From Porphyra umbilicalis (Eukaryota; Rhodophyta; Bangiophyceae; Bangiales; Bangiaceae), in assembly GCA_002049455.2 (NCBI GenBank), contig KV918824.1:235848-299847 (forward strand): DNA of 64,000 bases. The letters run 5' to 3'. Below, piece after piece: positions 11,651 through 24,256 of the stretch. The notes beneath the pieces were generated by a model that was given only the letters and a program-made list of their open reading frames with translations, was not told the origin of the DNA and did no database searches. A program made the translations under genes and the position numbers. How positions within the stretch are numbered: position 1 is the stretch's first letter; each line of letters starts with the position of its first letter.

Positions 11651-12600
11651 CAGCTGATGGTTTTCCCCGCAATATTTTGTGCAGAGGTTTCGGGCGGCCG
11701 TTGGCGAGAGCGGTGTATACCGTTTTAACCGCCATCACATCACGAGTATGGATACGGTGCGTCTAGATGCCAACGAGCGCCCCAAGTGCGCTTCACAAAG
11801 CGTTGCGCCATAGCCGCATTGCGGGTCCGGCGAGAGACGCAAAAGCTGTAACCTTTTGTGGTGTACACGGCCAGGGCCTGAAGAAAATCTCCCGCAGTAA
11901 GCAGTATCGTCTGGGTACCCCCCCCCCCCCGTGCCGGCCCCCGCTTTCAAGGAGGATGCCAGCATGGAGGATAGTACCATTCAACCTCGAAAAGAGCTTT
12001 CATTGGCCTGCTAGTCACCTACATATGCTCTTCTATTGGCCTGTTCACAGCTGTCAGGAAGTACCCGCTTCGGAGATATCTCTCACTTACATGCCTTACA
12101 GTCATGATTCGCTTATGTGCCATTCACTTGGAGAGCATGCTCTACAAGTGAATGGCCCCTAGAGCCTCAGGACCGCGATCTCTCGCGATCTCGGACTGAA
12201 AGAGGGTGCTACTTTTGTGGCGCACCCCTGCCGTAAAAACGCATAACGACTGTAGCTCTGCCCACAGACATTAAAACAGACTTTTGTGGTCCAAACCCAC
12301 AATGTGGACCACAATCCCACAATGTGGGAACGCCCCACAACGCCTTTCCACAGGACAAACTGGGTTTGTGGTCCTACCCCGGTTAACGAGCAAAGCGCGG
12401 GGGGGGGGCACCCAACGGGGGGGCGCCCAACGGTCGGACCGGCGAGGGAATGGAGAGGGGACGATGAACCAGGCGGGGCGGGCGGGGGGATGAGAGGCGC
12501 GTCTGAGGCAACTGGGAGCGCGCCCCAGCCGACAACCAGGGTGGCAGCGCGCGCCTGACACAAGGGGGCCCCTGCGGGCCCCCGCCCAGACAATTGGCCA
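11651..12600. other. Lower-GC spacer with hairpins
   Basis: No gene seen. It holds two inverted repeats. One at 12119-12156 has 12-bp arms GCCATTCACTTG / CAAGTGAATGGC around an AT-rich loop. The other at 12284-12314 has 10-bp arms TTGTGGTCCA / TGGACCACAA, followed by a second CCCACA/TGTGGG palindrome. They look like remains of small hairpin transposable elements. Confidence 0.4.
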
Positions 12601-13890
12601 GACGCTCTCCGGGCCGAACCGGGGGGGGTCCCCCCACCATGCGGCGGGCCCAGTGTCACCCCCCCCAAGCAAGATTTGCGACGGCCAGGCCTGTTGCCCC
12701 GCCGCCCGCCTCGACGGCCGCGTCGTCCGTCCCGCCACGTTTGCGCGGCCGCCCGTCACCCGTCGCGGCAACCGACGCGCGTGTGGACGGCGGTGGCGCC
12801 GAGACACACGGGCCGCGCGTGCCGTGCGGCGGGAGTGCGGTCGGCGTTGGGAGGCGTGGCGGCACACGCGCCGCGGCGGCCGACCAACGGGCGGCGGTCG
12901 CGCCACCGACGCACAGCCGGGGCGCGTGCGCCCCGGCTCGTGCGCCCGCAGCACCCCCTGCCAGCCACCCATGGATGGCCCCGACGGGGCCATCCCGGCG
13001 CCGCAGATGCGCAGGCGGCACGGCGGGGGCCGCCATCAGAGGCGCGGTACGCCCCTCGGGTCGCAACGACGTGCGGGGGCGTGACCGCTGACCTCGGGCG
13101 TGCCGCGGGGGGGGGTGGACCCTCCGCGCGGATTGACAGTGGTCGGGTGTACGCTGGCACCTGGCCGCCGCGCGGTGACCGCCGACGAGGCGACGGATTG
13201 CCGCCGACGAGACGACGGCCTGATTGAGGGTCAAGTGGCGGGCTTTGCCCCGCGGCGGGTCCTTTTGTTTCTCGGCCAAACCGCGGGTGGTCCGCTCCCG
13301 CGGGGCGCGCCGCCCGCGTGTCCGCCCCTGCCCCCGGGCGCGCGGGCGTGCGCCAGCGCCGACGGCGGCCTGCGCGTCGCGGCGGTGGCCCCACGCTCGG
13401 TGCGCCGCCCCCGACGCGGCCGCGTCGCGCGTCGGACGGTTAGCCGTACGAGCCGCTCCCGCGCAGCGTGCCCACACGCGCGAGCCGCGCGCGCGCAGCC
13501 CCCCCCGTGCGGACCCGACTGCGCGTTGCGCCGCCAGCGCATGCGCCGCGGTCCGGCGGGCACGCCGTGGCGCCGTGTATGCACGCGGGAGCACCCCCGG
13601 TGCGGGTCCCGACGCGGACCCCGCTTTGGGCCGCCACCCGCCCGAGGTGAGGACCTCGTGCCGGCGGCATCGGGCTGTCGATGCGCGCGGCGGCGTCGGT
13701 TGGGGGTGTGTGGAAGCGGCGCCGCCAACCCAGTGTGTTGTAGTGGGGGCCCCACGGGTTTGGGGGTGGCCTCTACTCAGTACGGACCTATGGGCGCTAC
13801 CCCGGTTCAGCCGGCTGACAATGGACCGACGGCGAGAGCCCTCGGGTCAGTCATCTGCTGCCCCTTAACTTTATTCGCAGCAGACGCTTG
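12601..13890. other. GC-rich stretch without recognisable gene
   Basis: All six frames have long open stretches made almost entirely of Arg, Ala, Pro and Gly. No frame shows balanced amino-acid composition or a domain. Treated as non-coding. Confidence 0.4.
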
Positions 13891-15107
13891 AATGCGTCAA
13901 CGTCCACAGGTTGCGCGTGGAAGCAGACAAAACCTGCTCAGTCACTACGGGGTCTCGATGGGGACAACACAAAAGTTGGACAGCCTCACCTCGTCTGGGT
14001 AAGGTGCCTGTTCATTCCGATATGTTTCGGCCCGCGAGGTTGACTCACGGAGGGCAAGGCACAACAAAGAGGGCGAACGTCACGCTCTTTCAAGGCGACT
14101 GCATCATTGGAAGAACCTTCGCTCCAGGCAAACAAATGGATTAAAGAACCCAAGAGGACTACCCCAGTCATGACAAGGCGGTAGTTTGGTAGCGTCTGCA
14201 TCGTTGGAAGGGTGTCCTCGTTTGGAAACGACAGCGTCCCCTCTACTGTCCGTCAGCGACCACGTTGCTGTCGTTTTGGGCCCATTATTTTCTTTCTCCC
14301 ACTCCTGACACTGACAGTGTCGTCGCGCGGCGCCGTGCGGGCCAACACGTCCTCTGAGACCTTGTAGGCATTCGCTTGCACAGAGCGACGAGTACCGTGC
14401 GTTGTAGCCAACCAATCAGTTGACCCCATGTTGGGCCCCACGGTTGACGCGTGCGCACAATGCATTTCTGCTGTACGCGGTGTGGTATCAGAGAGAGGAT
14501 AGGCTTTTTTTCTCTTTCCTACAGACATCACAAATGGGTTGGACCACGGCGGGCCAGAGCAGAGCTCGACTACCTCCCCTAGCAATGAGCGGCACGGGGT
14601 GTCCAGTACGAGCCGTGTCAGCATGTGCCCAACCGCAGTGGGGCACATGGGGCTTGCACAGCCACTCTCTCAAGAGTCCCGTGCTGCGCCTGTTGCACAT
14701 CTGCTCCAAGACAGGCCGATACGAGGGCGTAGAGGCTGGTTTGCCCGACACTTGGAGTGTGCGGATTGCCAACGAAACCCCCTACAATTGATTGAAAGCG
14801 TCCAAAATGGGCCTGGAAAAAATGGAGCGCTGGGCGCTCAAGCGCTCCACGTGCGCCCTGTTGAGCGCCAAGAAAGCGCTCAAAATGAGAGCGCCTCAGG
14901 ACGCACTCAACAACTCTACTGTCCAGCCGGGGAACGTAGCTATACTCGGCACGAGAGCCCAAACCACCTATCCAGCCGAGGAACGCCGTCGGGGTTGGAC
15001 GTGGTGGAACAGCGGCGGGGCGGCCGCCGCTGCCGAGGACGTGGCAGCGGCTGCGCCGCCGCCGCCGCCGACGCGCGCCGGTGGCAGCCGGGCGCGGCAC
15101 GACGGGC

Positions 15108-15144
<37 letters not shown>

Positions 15145-17211
15145 GCCGCCGTTGGCGGCGGTGCCCGTGCGCGCGGCAGCGCGGCCACACGGGCGGTCGG
15201 CTTGCCACGGTTAACGGACGTTGCGCCGTGCGGCTGCCGCGGCGCGGGGCGTCGGCGGCCAGCAACGGGCGCCGTGCCGCCGCCGCGACTGGCACCGCCG
15301 CCGCCGCCGCCCGACGGGGGGACGTGGCTGTCGGCGGCTCCCCCCTTGGCGGCGGCTCCCTCCCCCCTCGGCAGCGGCTTCCCCCATGGCAGCGGCACGG
15401 TGTCGTCTCGCAAAGGGGACGCGGCGGCCGCAGGCCGCGGCCGCGGCGCAGGTGGCACCCGGCACGCCACGCTACCCGCGACGTTGTGCGTACGAGGCTG
15501 TTGCGCCGAGGTGAGAGGGGGGTGGGGGGGGGGGGGGGGGGGCGATGGCGCCACCGCCATGGTGGAACGCGGTGGCCACCGCCGCCGCACGCGCGCCGGC
15601 GCGCCTGCTGCACGCGGGAGGCGCACGGCCGGCGGCCGCGCCGGTCGCCGCGTCGGCCGCCGCGCCGGCGGCCGGCGGATGGCCCGCCACCGCCAACCGG
15701 GGGGGCGCCACCCTGCGCGGCCGCGGCGGCGGTGAACCGACCGCCGCGCCGTGGTGCGCCCGTGGCTCGGCCGCTGGCGTTTTGGGGAGTGGGGTGTGCG
15801 GCTGGGGGGGGCGCTCGTCTGTCGCAGAGCAGACAGCCCCCCGCGGAGGGGGGAGCCGCCGCCCAGCGTGGCGGACCCCGCCGGGGCATGTGACGGTGGC
15901 GGTGCGACTGGGGGGGGAGGGGGTTCTGACGAGTCTGGCAGGGGGGGGGGTCCCGGCGAGTCGAACGAAAGGGTGCGTTGTTACATTTTCTTGTCTTTTG
16001 TTGTTCCGTGGCCTTCATCTGTCCCGGTTGTTTTTTTGTGACACGCCCCGAGGCTGTTCGTCGTGCTCTGCGCCCTTTTTGATTGGATTATGACCGACAC
16101 TGTCCGCATGTGGCCAGTGGAGCTCATTTTGAGAAGGCTCCATCTTGTCCATGATGGAACCGCTTCGGTGGGGCGAGCCATGCAACGTCAAGCGGCCTTC
16201 GAAACCGTAAACAAAGACAAGGGTAGTATCTCGCTCTTTTTATTAAAAAGGGTGAGTCGCAGGTGAGAGGGGACGACCAAGAGGGACGGGTGCAGCATTG
16301 TGACACTCCCGTTTCTCTTGGCCGAGTCGGGATGATGTCTGGGTGAGCGGACGCTTCTGGACAGAGGACCACCAATCAGATGACAGGATCAACCAGATCA
16401 ATCCTGTCAGCCACGTGCGGCAGGTAGCAAAAAAAGGCTACAACGGCAGGCTCACGAGCAGTGTGCGTGCTGGCCAGAAAAATGTCGCCGTCGATTGAGT
16501 CACCGGCAGCGATAGATGGCCGTCGCTACCCAGCGTAGCGCTGGCCACGCCGAAACCCATGTCGCGCCAGAACAGCATAGCTTCTTATGGCCATTGGCCG
16601 AACGCGGAGCCGACGACGCTCCGCCAACACAGTGGTGGTTGTTGCCGCCGCCGCCGCCATCGCCGCCCACACTGTCTTTTCACCATGGGCGGGGCATTCC
16701 GACGAGTGGTGAATCCGAGCTGACTCACATTGCCGCCAGCAGCGACACGGCCGCCCGCGCATATTACTGGGAAACCAGTACTTTTCGCACTGCCGCAGCC
16801 ACGGAGTCAGCCAGCAAATACGGCTTCCCTCAGAGCACGCAGAGGGGCTGTGGCCTGATGGGGTTTGCGCCTACATGCCAATGACGGTAACAGGGAACGG
16901 AGCCCACTGGGGATGAGCAAGATGAGGAAGGTGTGCGACAGGAAAAGCAATGGGGACGGGACTGACCACTAGTTCGAAAGGGGAACGCCGGACGGGGGAG
17001 AAGGGATGCCAAGGCACGCGACGAATCAAAGAGGAAAACGCGGGGTGGGCCCTGGGTGCGACCCGTAGTGAAAGACGATGCAGGCAAGCGGAAGCACCGA
17101 GCACGGAGGCCATACGTTGAGGGGTGGACGTGAACAAAAACGCAAACAAACAAAAGAAAGACGCAGCACGCAATCCTGCCACTAATGTCCACCACGCCCA
17201 CCACCCCCCTA
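13891..17211. other. Mixed spacer without recognisable gene
   Basis: It holds degenerate repeats of the word GCGCTC at about 14820-14900, a GC-rich island at 15000-15970 with (GGC)n and G runs, and a small hairpin with arms TGACAGGAT (16381-16389) and ATCCTGTCA (16401-16409). No protein domain was found. The last few hundred bases before 17212 should be 3' flank of the alpha-galactosidase gene. Confidence 0.35.
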
Positions 17212-20200
17212 CTACCTCGCACACTGCTTGGTGTGCGGGTACAGATGGAACAGCACCGAGTCGCCATCAAAAAGAAAGCGCACAGGGAGCCCCGCCTCCA
17301 TCAACGTCACCCCGCTCAGCGTCATCTTGGCGCCGAGTTGATACACGTCCGCCCCGTCCGTGTTGATGGCGCCCGTCTCGGGGTTGCGGGTGACGTTGCC
17401 CGGCACAAGCTCCTCCACCGCGTAGGTGGTCGTCGGGTCCAGCCCCTGCATGCGCAGGTGCGGCAGCAGGCGGCCGACCTCCCGGGACAGGTTGACGGCG
17501 ACGACCATGGCCTCGAGACCGCCCTCAAGCACGTACATCCACGCAGCTGAGGTGCTCTCAAAGGGGTCCCACAGCCGGTACAGGTCGCCGCTGTGGACGA
17601 GGTGGGCGAGCTTGCGACACAGCCGCACGTAGGCCGCCATCTCGGCCAGCTCCGCGCGGGAGAGCGGCCGCGGGTCGAGCTCGTAGCCAAACGTGCCGCA
17701 CATGGCCACCAGGGAGCGCGTCTTCATCGTGGCCGACCGCAACGTCTGGTGGTTGGGCGTCGTGCTCACGTGGGCACCCATGGTGCACGCTGGCGCCCAC
17801 AGGGAGGTGCCCCACTGAATCTTGAGGCGGGAGAGTGCGTCCGTGTTGTCCGACGTCCACGCCTGCGGGGAGAAGTAGAGCATGCCCAGGTCAAAGCGAC
17901 CGCCGCCACCCGAGCAGCTCTCAAACAGGACGTCGGGGAAAGCGGTAGTGATGCGCTCAAAGACCTCGTACACGCCCATGATGTATCGGTGCCCAATCTC
18001 CCCTTGATGGTGGGACGACCACGCTGACGAGAACACCTCGGTCAAGTTCCTGCAGAGGGTCAGAGAACAATCGGAACAACAAAGCGGCACGGGGGAGCAA
18101 AACGAGTGAGAATTCTGAGCGGGTCGGCACAGTACACGCAGTGGCACACTCCGCTCCGCCACGAGCCCATCCACGCGCTTGAAACGCACCTGTTGCAGTC
18201 CCACTTGACGTAGGCAATGTTCCCAGAGGAGAGGAGGTCGCTGAGCTGCCCGAAGATATTGTCGCGGACTTCCTTGCGAGTGAAGTCGAGGACGAGCTGG
18301 TTTCGACCGGTTGTCCGGCCACGCGACGGCACGTGCAGGCACCAGTCTGGGTGCGCCTTGTACAGTGCCGAGTTGAGGCTCACCATCTCTGGCTCCACCC
18401 ATATCTGCACGTCCAATGCCGAAACAAACACAGCGACGCAACGGACCAAGGCAGGCGGATTCGGACATAGAAGAGAGAAGTGGTTAGAGACGAGCGCCGT
18501 GCAAAAACAGAACGCGCGAAGCAGAGACAAAGTAAGATGCGTTGAGTGTACGCCCTGGGCGAAGCAGAAAGCAGAGAGCAGTCCCAACGTACGCCCAAGT
18601 GAAGACCAGTAGCGTTAACGTCCTTTGACAATCGCTCGAGGCCGAAAGGGAACTTGTTCTCGTCCAACGTCCAGTCCCCGAGGCCAGACTTGGCATCGAC
18701 GCGGTTCTTAAACCACCTGCAGGGGAGGCCAGTCAAGGAAGAAGCCCATCAAACAGAGGCCAATGCCAAGCAGACAATGCACTCGGAGCACAGGGGAGAC
18801 AAGGACACGTCAGCATGAGGGTACGGGAAGCAGGCGCAATAGCCACGGATATGGTCGTACTAAGGATGCACAACAGCCCCCGACCAGACGCAAGAGGGTT
18901 GAAAGAATAGCCACGTACCCATCATCAATGACAATCATTTCAATACCCGCCTGCCCAGCCGCCTTGGCGCAGTCCACGGTGGACGAGTGGGACACATCAA
19001 AGTAGGTAGCTTCCCACTACGAGGACAAGAGGTCGAGAAAAAATGGGAGCCGACAAAGCAGGCAGAGAGCACGAGGCGCGGAGCAAAAACGAGACGCGCC
19101 ACAGACGCCAGTCAGCACCCATCGCCCAGAGGGTAACGCAAAGCAAAAGCGCGGGCGTCGGCGCAATGCTGCAGCGGCAGACCCGGCGCCGGCGGCACGC
19201 CAACCGCAACCACCGCCCCACCCCCCCCAACGTACCGTGTTCAAGACGATGGGCGACCGCTTCCCCCGCCACCGCGGCGGAATAACGTGCTTGCGCACCA
19301 GCCGATGCATTTGGCGGCTCACCCCCCCCGTGCCGGTTGCCGAGTAGCACATGACGACCTCGGGCGAGCCAAAGCGGTCGCCGGGCTCGAGGCGCCACAT
19401 AAAGCCCTGCTCATTGATGCCCATCTGCACACGCAGACGCCCAGTCTCGGACGACACCTCGGCGACGCACGACCAGGAGCCCGAGTACATGAGGCCGAGG
19501 CCGATGGCTTCCCCAGACGTCTCGGACGGCGGGCCGCCGACGCTCAACAGCACAAACGGGTTGTGCTGGTGGCTGCTCGCGCCCCGCCGCGACTCGACGG
19601 CCGACACGCCGTCGGTTAGGCGCTTGGAGACGATTTGGCGCTCCCGCGCCCACGCGCCGCTCAGCTGCGTCATGTAAAACTCGTTGGTGTCCAAGTCAAG
19701 CGTCGTACTCGACAGCAGGTCGACCTTGACAACATCGTCCGTGTTATTGACAACCACCGAACGGCGGGTCATGACGTCTTCCTTGTGAAGCACCGTATAG
19801 ATGAGCTCGACGAGGAGGTTGGTGACCGTGTCCCGGCAACGGATGATGAGGGAGGTGGCGTCGCAGTCGTCGTCGAGGCGAAGGGTCGGCGTGTGGTCGG
19901 GCGTCGGCACCCTGCCAATCACAATCTCGTGCGACTCGTACGTGACGGGTGAGATGGTGCTGCCGTCGTCGTAGACGACACGAAAGGAGGGGATGCGGTA
20001 ATCCCCCGTGCCTTGGTCGGAAAACTGTCAGCGCACACGGCACAGAGACAGGCAGAGATAAGCAGCACATGCGTACGTTGCCAACAGTGGGGGGCGACCA
20101 GCACGGTACGGGTAGCCAAGCACGCCTCGGGCGGGCACGTCAGTTGCTGCGCGCGGCAGGTGCGCGCACACCCCCACCTCCTCCGGGTTGCCCCAGTCTG

Positions 20201-22009
20201 CTCCCGACGCGCGCAGCACACGGCCCTACCCCCCCAACGGTCCCACCACCACAGCGGCCGCCGTCCACGCCCCCCCCCCCCCCCACGCACCTCGACGCAC
20301 CTCGAGGAGTTTGGTGTTTTTCCCAACGGCCGCCGCGTCCAGCGGCTCCCAGTTGATGTCCCCACACGGCGGCGTGCCCGCCACCGTCGTCCCCCCCCCC
20401 TCCCCCCCCCTCCGCAGCGTCCCCGCCCTTGTGCACCGGCGCGTGCGCCGACGGGAGAATCCAGTCGGGCACCCCCCCCCCCCCCGCCCCCCGTCGGTCG
20501 GCACGTCCATCGCGTCTGACGCGGCAACGAGGCGGTCGAGCGACTGCTGCTTGCGCTGCGCCCGCCGCAGGCGCAGGAGGTTGGCGCGCTCCGCCTCCTC
20601 CCCCGCCTGCGTGTCGACCCAGGAGCGGGAGAGGGGCGGGGGGGTGACTACGTCGGGCACCGCGTCCCAGCCGCCGCCGTCGCCGTCGTCGCCGTCGCTG
20701 CCGCCCGTGGCCACGCCCGACCCGTTGACGCCCCGGAGCACAATGCCGTCGGGGGTGAGGCTGTCGGGCGACAGTAGGCCCCCGGGGGGGGGGGAGCGAC
20801 GCCGCCCCCGCTGGCCAAACCCGTCGAGGAGGAAACCGCGTGCAAACGCGACGAGCGGCTGTCGCTGCCGTCTGTGGCGCGGCGGTGGAGGGCGTCGGGG
20901 TTGCCGCCGCCGTCGGCGACCGCCGACTCCTCCACCGTACCGTCGTCGATGAGGTGCAGGCGCGCGTGGCTCCGCGCCCGCTGCATGCCCCAGATGCGCC
21001 ACGAAGCGTTTTCCAGACGCCTGTGTGTCGCCAGGCAGTCACCACAAAGCAGCGCAAACCAAGGGAGCAACAGAGAAGGGCAGGCGACAGACGTGGGGAG
21101 TCCCCGGTGATTAGTCGTCAGAAAAAAAAAAAGGACACCTCACCGGCGGCGCGGGAGTGCGCACCACGACCCAAAACAGCCTGCGGGTGCGCAGGCCGCC
21201 CACACCCACGCGCAACGCACCTCGGCTTGAGCGGCACCCCGTCGGGTCCGACCTCACTGCCCCGCTGGGATGAAAAACTGCGCCACCGCTCGGCCAAGTG
21301 GCTCTGGTCCCCAACGGCCAAGTCGTTTAGCTCCCGGAGGCCGAGCGCCTCGGCCGCCGACACTGGCTGCGGGTCAAAGGGGGCCGCCACGTTGGCCCGC
21401 GCGACGTAGGTTAGGTCATCCTCCAGCGGCAGCGGCTTGCCATAGTACAGGTGCTCCAAATCCTGTATCGACAGACCGAGGTCGGCATGCGCACCACACC
21501 AAGCGCCGAACACACGCCAAACGCATCCATGAGCGGAAGCAACACAACCCCATTGCCGCAAGTCAGTACGCACAGCCGTGTCGCACACCCCCAGTGGGCA
21601 AGAGACTCCTTGACAATCCCACTGGCTACGCATGCGCAGGGAGACCGCACCTTCCTCCCCCACGCCCAAAACAAGCCCACTATGACAGATACAGCGCGTG
21701 CGGTTGGTGCGCCACCCTCGCACGACCTCGCCGACGCACCTTGGAGTCGGAAATGCGAAACGCGTAGACGCAGTTGGGCGTGCGGAGGCGAAAGATGCGG
21801 CGCCCCGGGTGGAAGTGCACGCCCGGCCGGCAGTAGGTGAAGGAGCCGCTGTGCTCGACAGACGGCAGTCCGCCGAGGCAGCCGTTTGGGTTGGGCGTCC
21901 CGCCGCCGCCGCCGCCGCCCGGCCCCGCACGGACGTGGCCGTCGGCGTCGGCGGCGGGGGAGGTCGGCGTCACCCAGTCGTCGGGGCTGTCCACCCAGCC
22001 GTCTGGCAT
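17212..22009 (-). CDS. Alpha-galactosidase, glycoside hydrolase family 36, eight exons
   Basis: Exons (minus): 22009-21740, 21462-21221, 21020-20301, 20024-19236, 19016-18919, 18716-18593, 18404-18190, 18049-17212. All donors are GTGCGT or GTACGT, all acceptors AG, and phases match. The protein is about 1,100 residues, longer than the roughly 720 of bacterial GH36; the surplus is a Gly/Asp-rich insertion in exon 3. Family signatures are clear: QGTGDYR early in the super-sandwich domain, VIDDGWF, VKWDCN with the nucleophile Asp (codon 18200-18198), ESCSGGGGRFD, and SDNTDA with the acid/base Asp (17850-17848). Exon 3 changes frame at G/C runs (20784-20794, 20472-20485, 20391-20411), probably sequence errors. 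The enzyme hydrolyses terminal alpha-1,6-galactosides. In red algae an obvious substrate would be floridoside, a galactosyl-glycerol store; this substrate is my inference. Start 22009 begins MPDGWVDS; an in-frame ATG at 22087 is also possible. Confidence 0.93.
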
Positions 22010-22682
22010 GGTGGTGGACGCGCGCGGGACGGGCGCGAGGCCAGTGCGGGGGTGGGGGGTGCGCGGAGCGCGTGCGAGGCAAGGCAAAGAGGCGGGGGCA
22101 GGGACGACGGACCGGTCCGGCGGTCAGCGAGGGCCAAGGACGAGACGGGTAAAGAAGAGGGCGGCGGTCTGCGGTGGTGGCGACCACCAGCCGTGGGGGC
22201 GGCGCAAAAGCGGCCTGGGTATCGTTGCCAGGGCGGGCCCGAGGAGCACAGAAACGACGGCGCGGGTACGCGCAGCGGCCGCTCTGGGCGCGGGCGGCGT
22301 GGCCAGGTGCACATTGATCCCTCCGTGCGGTGCAGTGCCCAGGGGGTGCACCCCCTGCCACCGGTGGTAGCAAGGAGAAAAAAGGGCCTCGCTCCTCGGT
22401 TTGCATGCGCATCACTCGCTTTGAATCTCGGCTGGGAACCAGTCAAACCTCGTGGATGGTGCACGCAAGGCCTTGCAGGGCGGGCTCTCAAGCACGCCTT
22501 GTGACACAGCGAGATTGAGATATGATGGGCACTGACAGCTCATCGACCCATGGCGGAGAAACGCCTCCCGGCTGGCGGTAGGCCTACCACAGAGGCGCGC
22601 GGGCTGCTACGTCGATCCAGTCAGTGAGAACGCCTGCCCCGGCATTGGCGCGGACTACGGCGCAAATGGACGCTGCCAGGTA
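22010..22682. other. 5' flank of the alpha-galactosidase gene
   Basis: No gene seen. The GC-rich part nearest the start codon probably contains promoter and leader; 22360-22680 is less GC-rich and unremarkable. Confidence 0.35.
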
Positions 22683-22883
22683 CAGTCAATATCCGCTTAT
22701 ATGCGCTCCGGTTATATGACACCCTGTCATATAACTGGGAGAGCAATTATGTCCAGAATCGGCCCTTCTGCCACTGTGGAGCAGGAGAGAAGTTATTTCT
22801 GGTCGCGGCGCGGACGTTTGTAGCCCACCTTTTCCTGCATGGCTGTGCGTGCGTGGGGGTGATACATAAGCGGATATCGACTG
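22683..22883. mobile_element. 201-bp MITE of Tc1/mariner-pogo type
   Basis: Terminal inverted repeats begin CAGTC and read ATATCCGCTTAT; the two arms match over about 18-20 bp with one or two differences. Both ends are flanked by TA (22681-22682 and 22884-22885), the target duplication typical of the Tc1/mariner/pogo superfamily. Just inside the left end lies a further perfect palindrome with 11-bp arms GTTATATGACA / TGTCATATAAC (about 22711-22735). No coding capacity. Confidence 0.8.
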
Positions 22884-22885
22884 TA

Positions 22886-24256
22886 CTTTAGAGGCGTTGG
22901 CCTGCAGCAGGCTGGCTCTTACCCTGCCAGCCAAGAAGAGAACAGTTGTTTGTGGAAAGGCAACCTATGCAGAAAACACGCCATCACAGTGGCTTCGAAG
23001 CAAGGCTTTTCCAAGCGGATCCGCTTGCCACCACCCCCACCCTCAATCGCGGTCCACCACAGGTCCCCCCCTCATGAGTCGCCCCCCCCCCACACAGGTG
23101 CGGCGGCGACCGACGCCCGCGCCGCCGTCAAAGCGTTACGCTTCCTTCCGCCCCGCACCCACCCACGCCCGCCTCCCCTGGCCCGTTTGTCTTGGTGACC
23201 AGACGATCACCCAAGGTGGCTCGTGCGCAGCGGTTTGGCGCTCCGCCTGGCGGACGCCTGCCCGCCGCCGTGCGGCCGACGGCTGTCGTCAGGTCGCCGG
23301 CGCGGGCGTTGACGCGCTTGACCAATGCTGTACCGTCCACAGGGGCCGAGCGCGTTGTCGCAGCAAGGCCCCGGCGGCACGACGCAGGGAGGTCGTGGCC
23401 GCACATGCGACGGGGATGCCCCCTCTGCCCACGGAGGGAGCCAGGTTACCACCGCAGAGGGAGCGTGCACGTGTGGGGCAAGGGCAAGCAGAACAAAGGG
23501 CCACAGTGAGGGTGCAAACGGGGGCAAAAACGCCTAAATTTAGGCGCTCGACCGCGCCGTCGGACCGACGCGCGCCGACACACGGGCGCGCCACGACGGC
23601 CGCCGGTGTGCAAAAGATCTTTGACAGCCGCCCGATGTCGGGCTCCTTGTCCATCTGACACTGGCAGTGCGGCTCACCGCGTCCCACGCGTTGCGGCAAT
23701 GTCGCCACCCCGCCACACCGTCGCGTCGCCCGCACGTCCACCGGCCATTGGTACGCATCACGCGCGGCCAGACCGGGGGAGCGCACCGGCGCGCACAGGG
23801 CCAGCGCCAACTGTAAACAGCCCGCCTGCGCAGATCCTTCATGGGTGACGTGCAGCGCTTTCCTGTTCCCGATGCTTGTGTCGTCGCCTGATCCCTTGCG
23901 GTCCCCGGGGGAGCGGCCGCCCCTACCTGCCGGATGGTGCCTCAGCCGTATCAGTCGGCAGGCCTGCCCTCCCCTTTGCCGTCGTGGCCATTGCCCGACA
24001 AGCAACACGCCGAGCTCCCGCCAGTGTACTCAAGGGATGCGGCGGTTGCCGCTGCACTGGCTTTTGAGCGCACCCCACCGCCCCAGCCGCGCGCGTCGGG
24101 CGCCCAAACCAGCGCCCGCGCGGCGCGCCGACACCCAACCCCTACCGCCGCGGGTCACACCCACGGACGCGAACCCCTCCCTCGCGGTCTCCCCCCCCCC
24201 CCCCCCCCCCCCCCCCCCTTCCGCGCGGCCCCCCCCCCACCGCCGACGCGCGCCCC
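22886..24256. other. Spacer without recognisable gene
   Basis: GC-rich with a 16-bp perfect palindrome around 23529-23544 and a C28 run at 24191-24218. Several long open frames lack domains and have Arg/Pro/Ala-biased composition. Confidence 0.35.

Noticed and set aside
10507..11728. Plus-strand open frame of about 400 codons opposite the zinc-finger upstream region
   Set aside because: Made of Gly/Arg/Ala/Pro/Cys runs translated from simple repeats; no domain, poor start and same-strand alternatives equally open.
12601..13890. Several 150-310-codon open frames on both strands
   Set aside because: Composition is almost only Arg, Ala, Pro and Gly, and all frames are open at once. This is the expected effect of extreme GC content, not coding.
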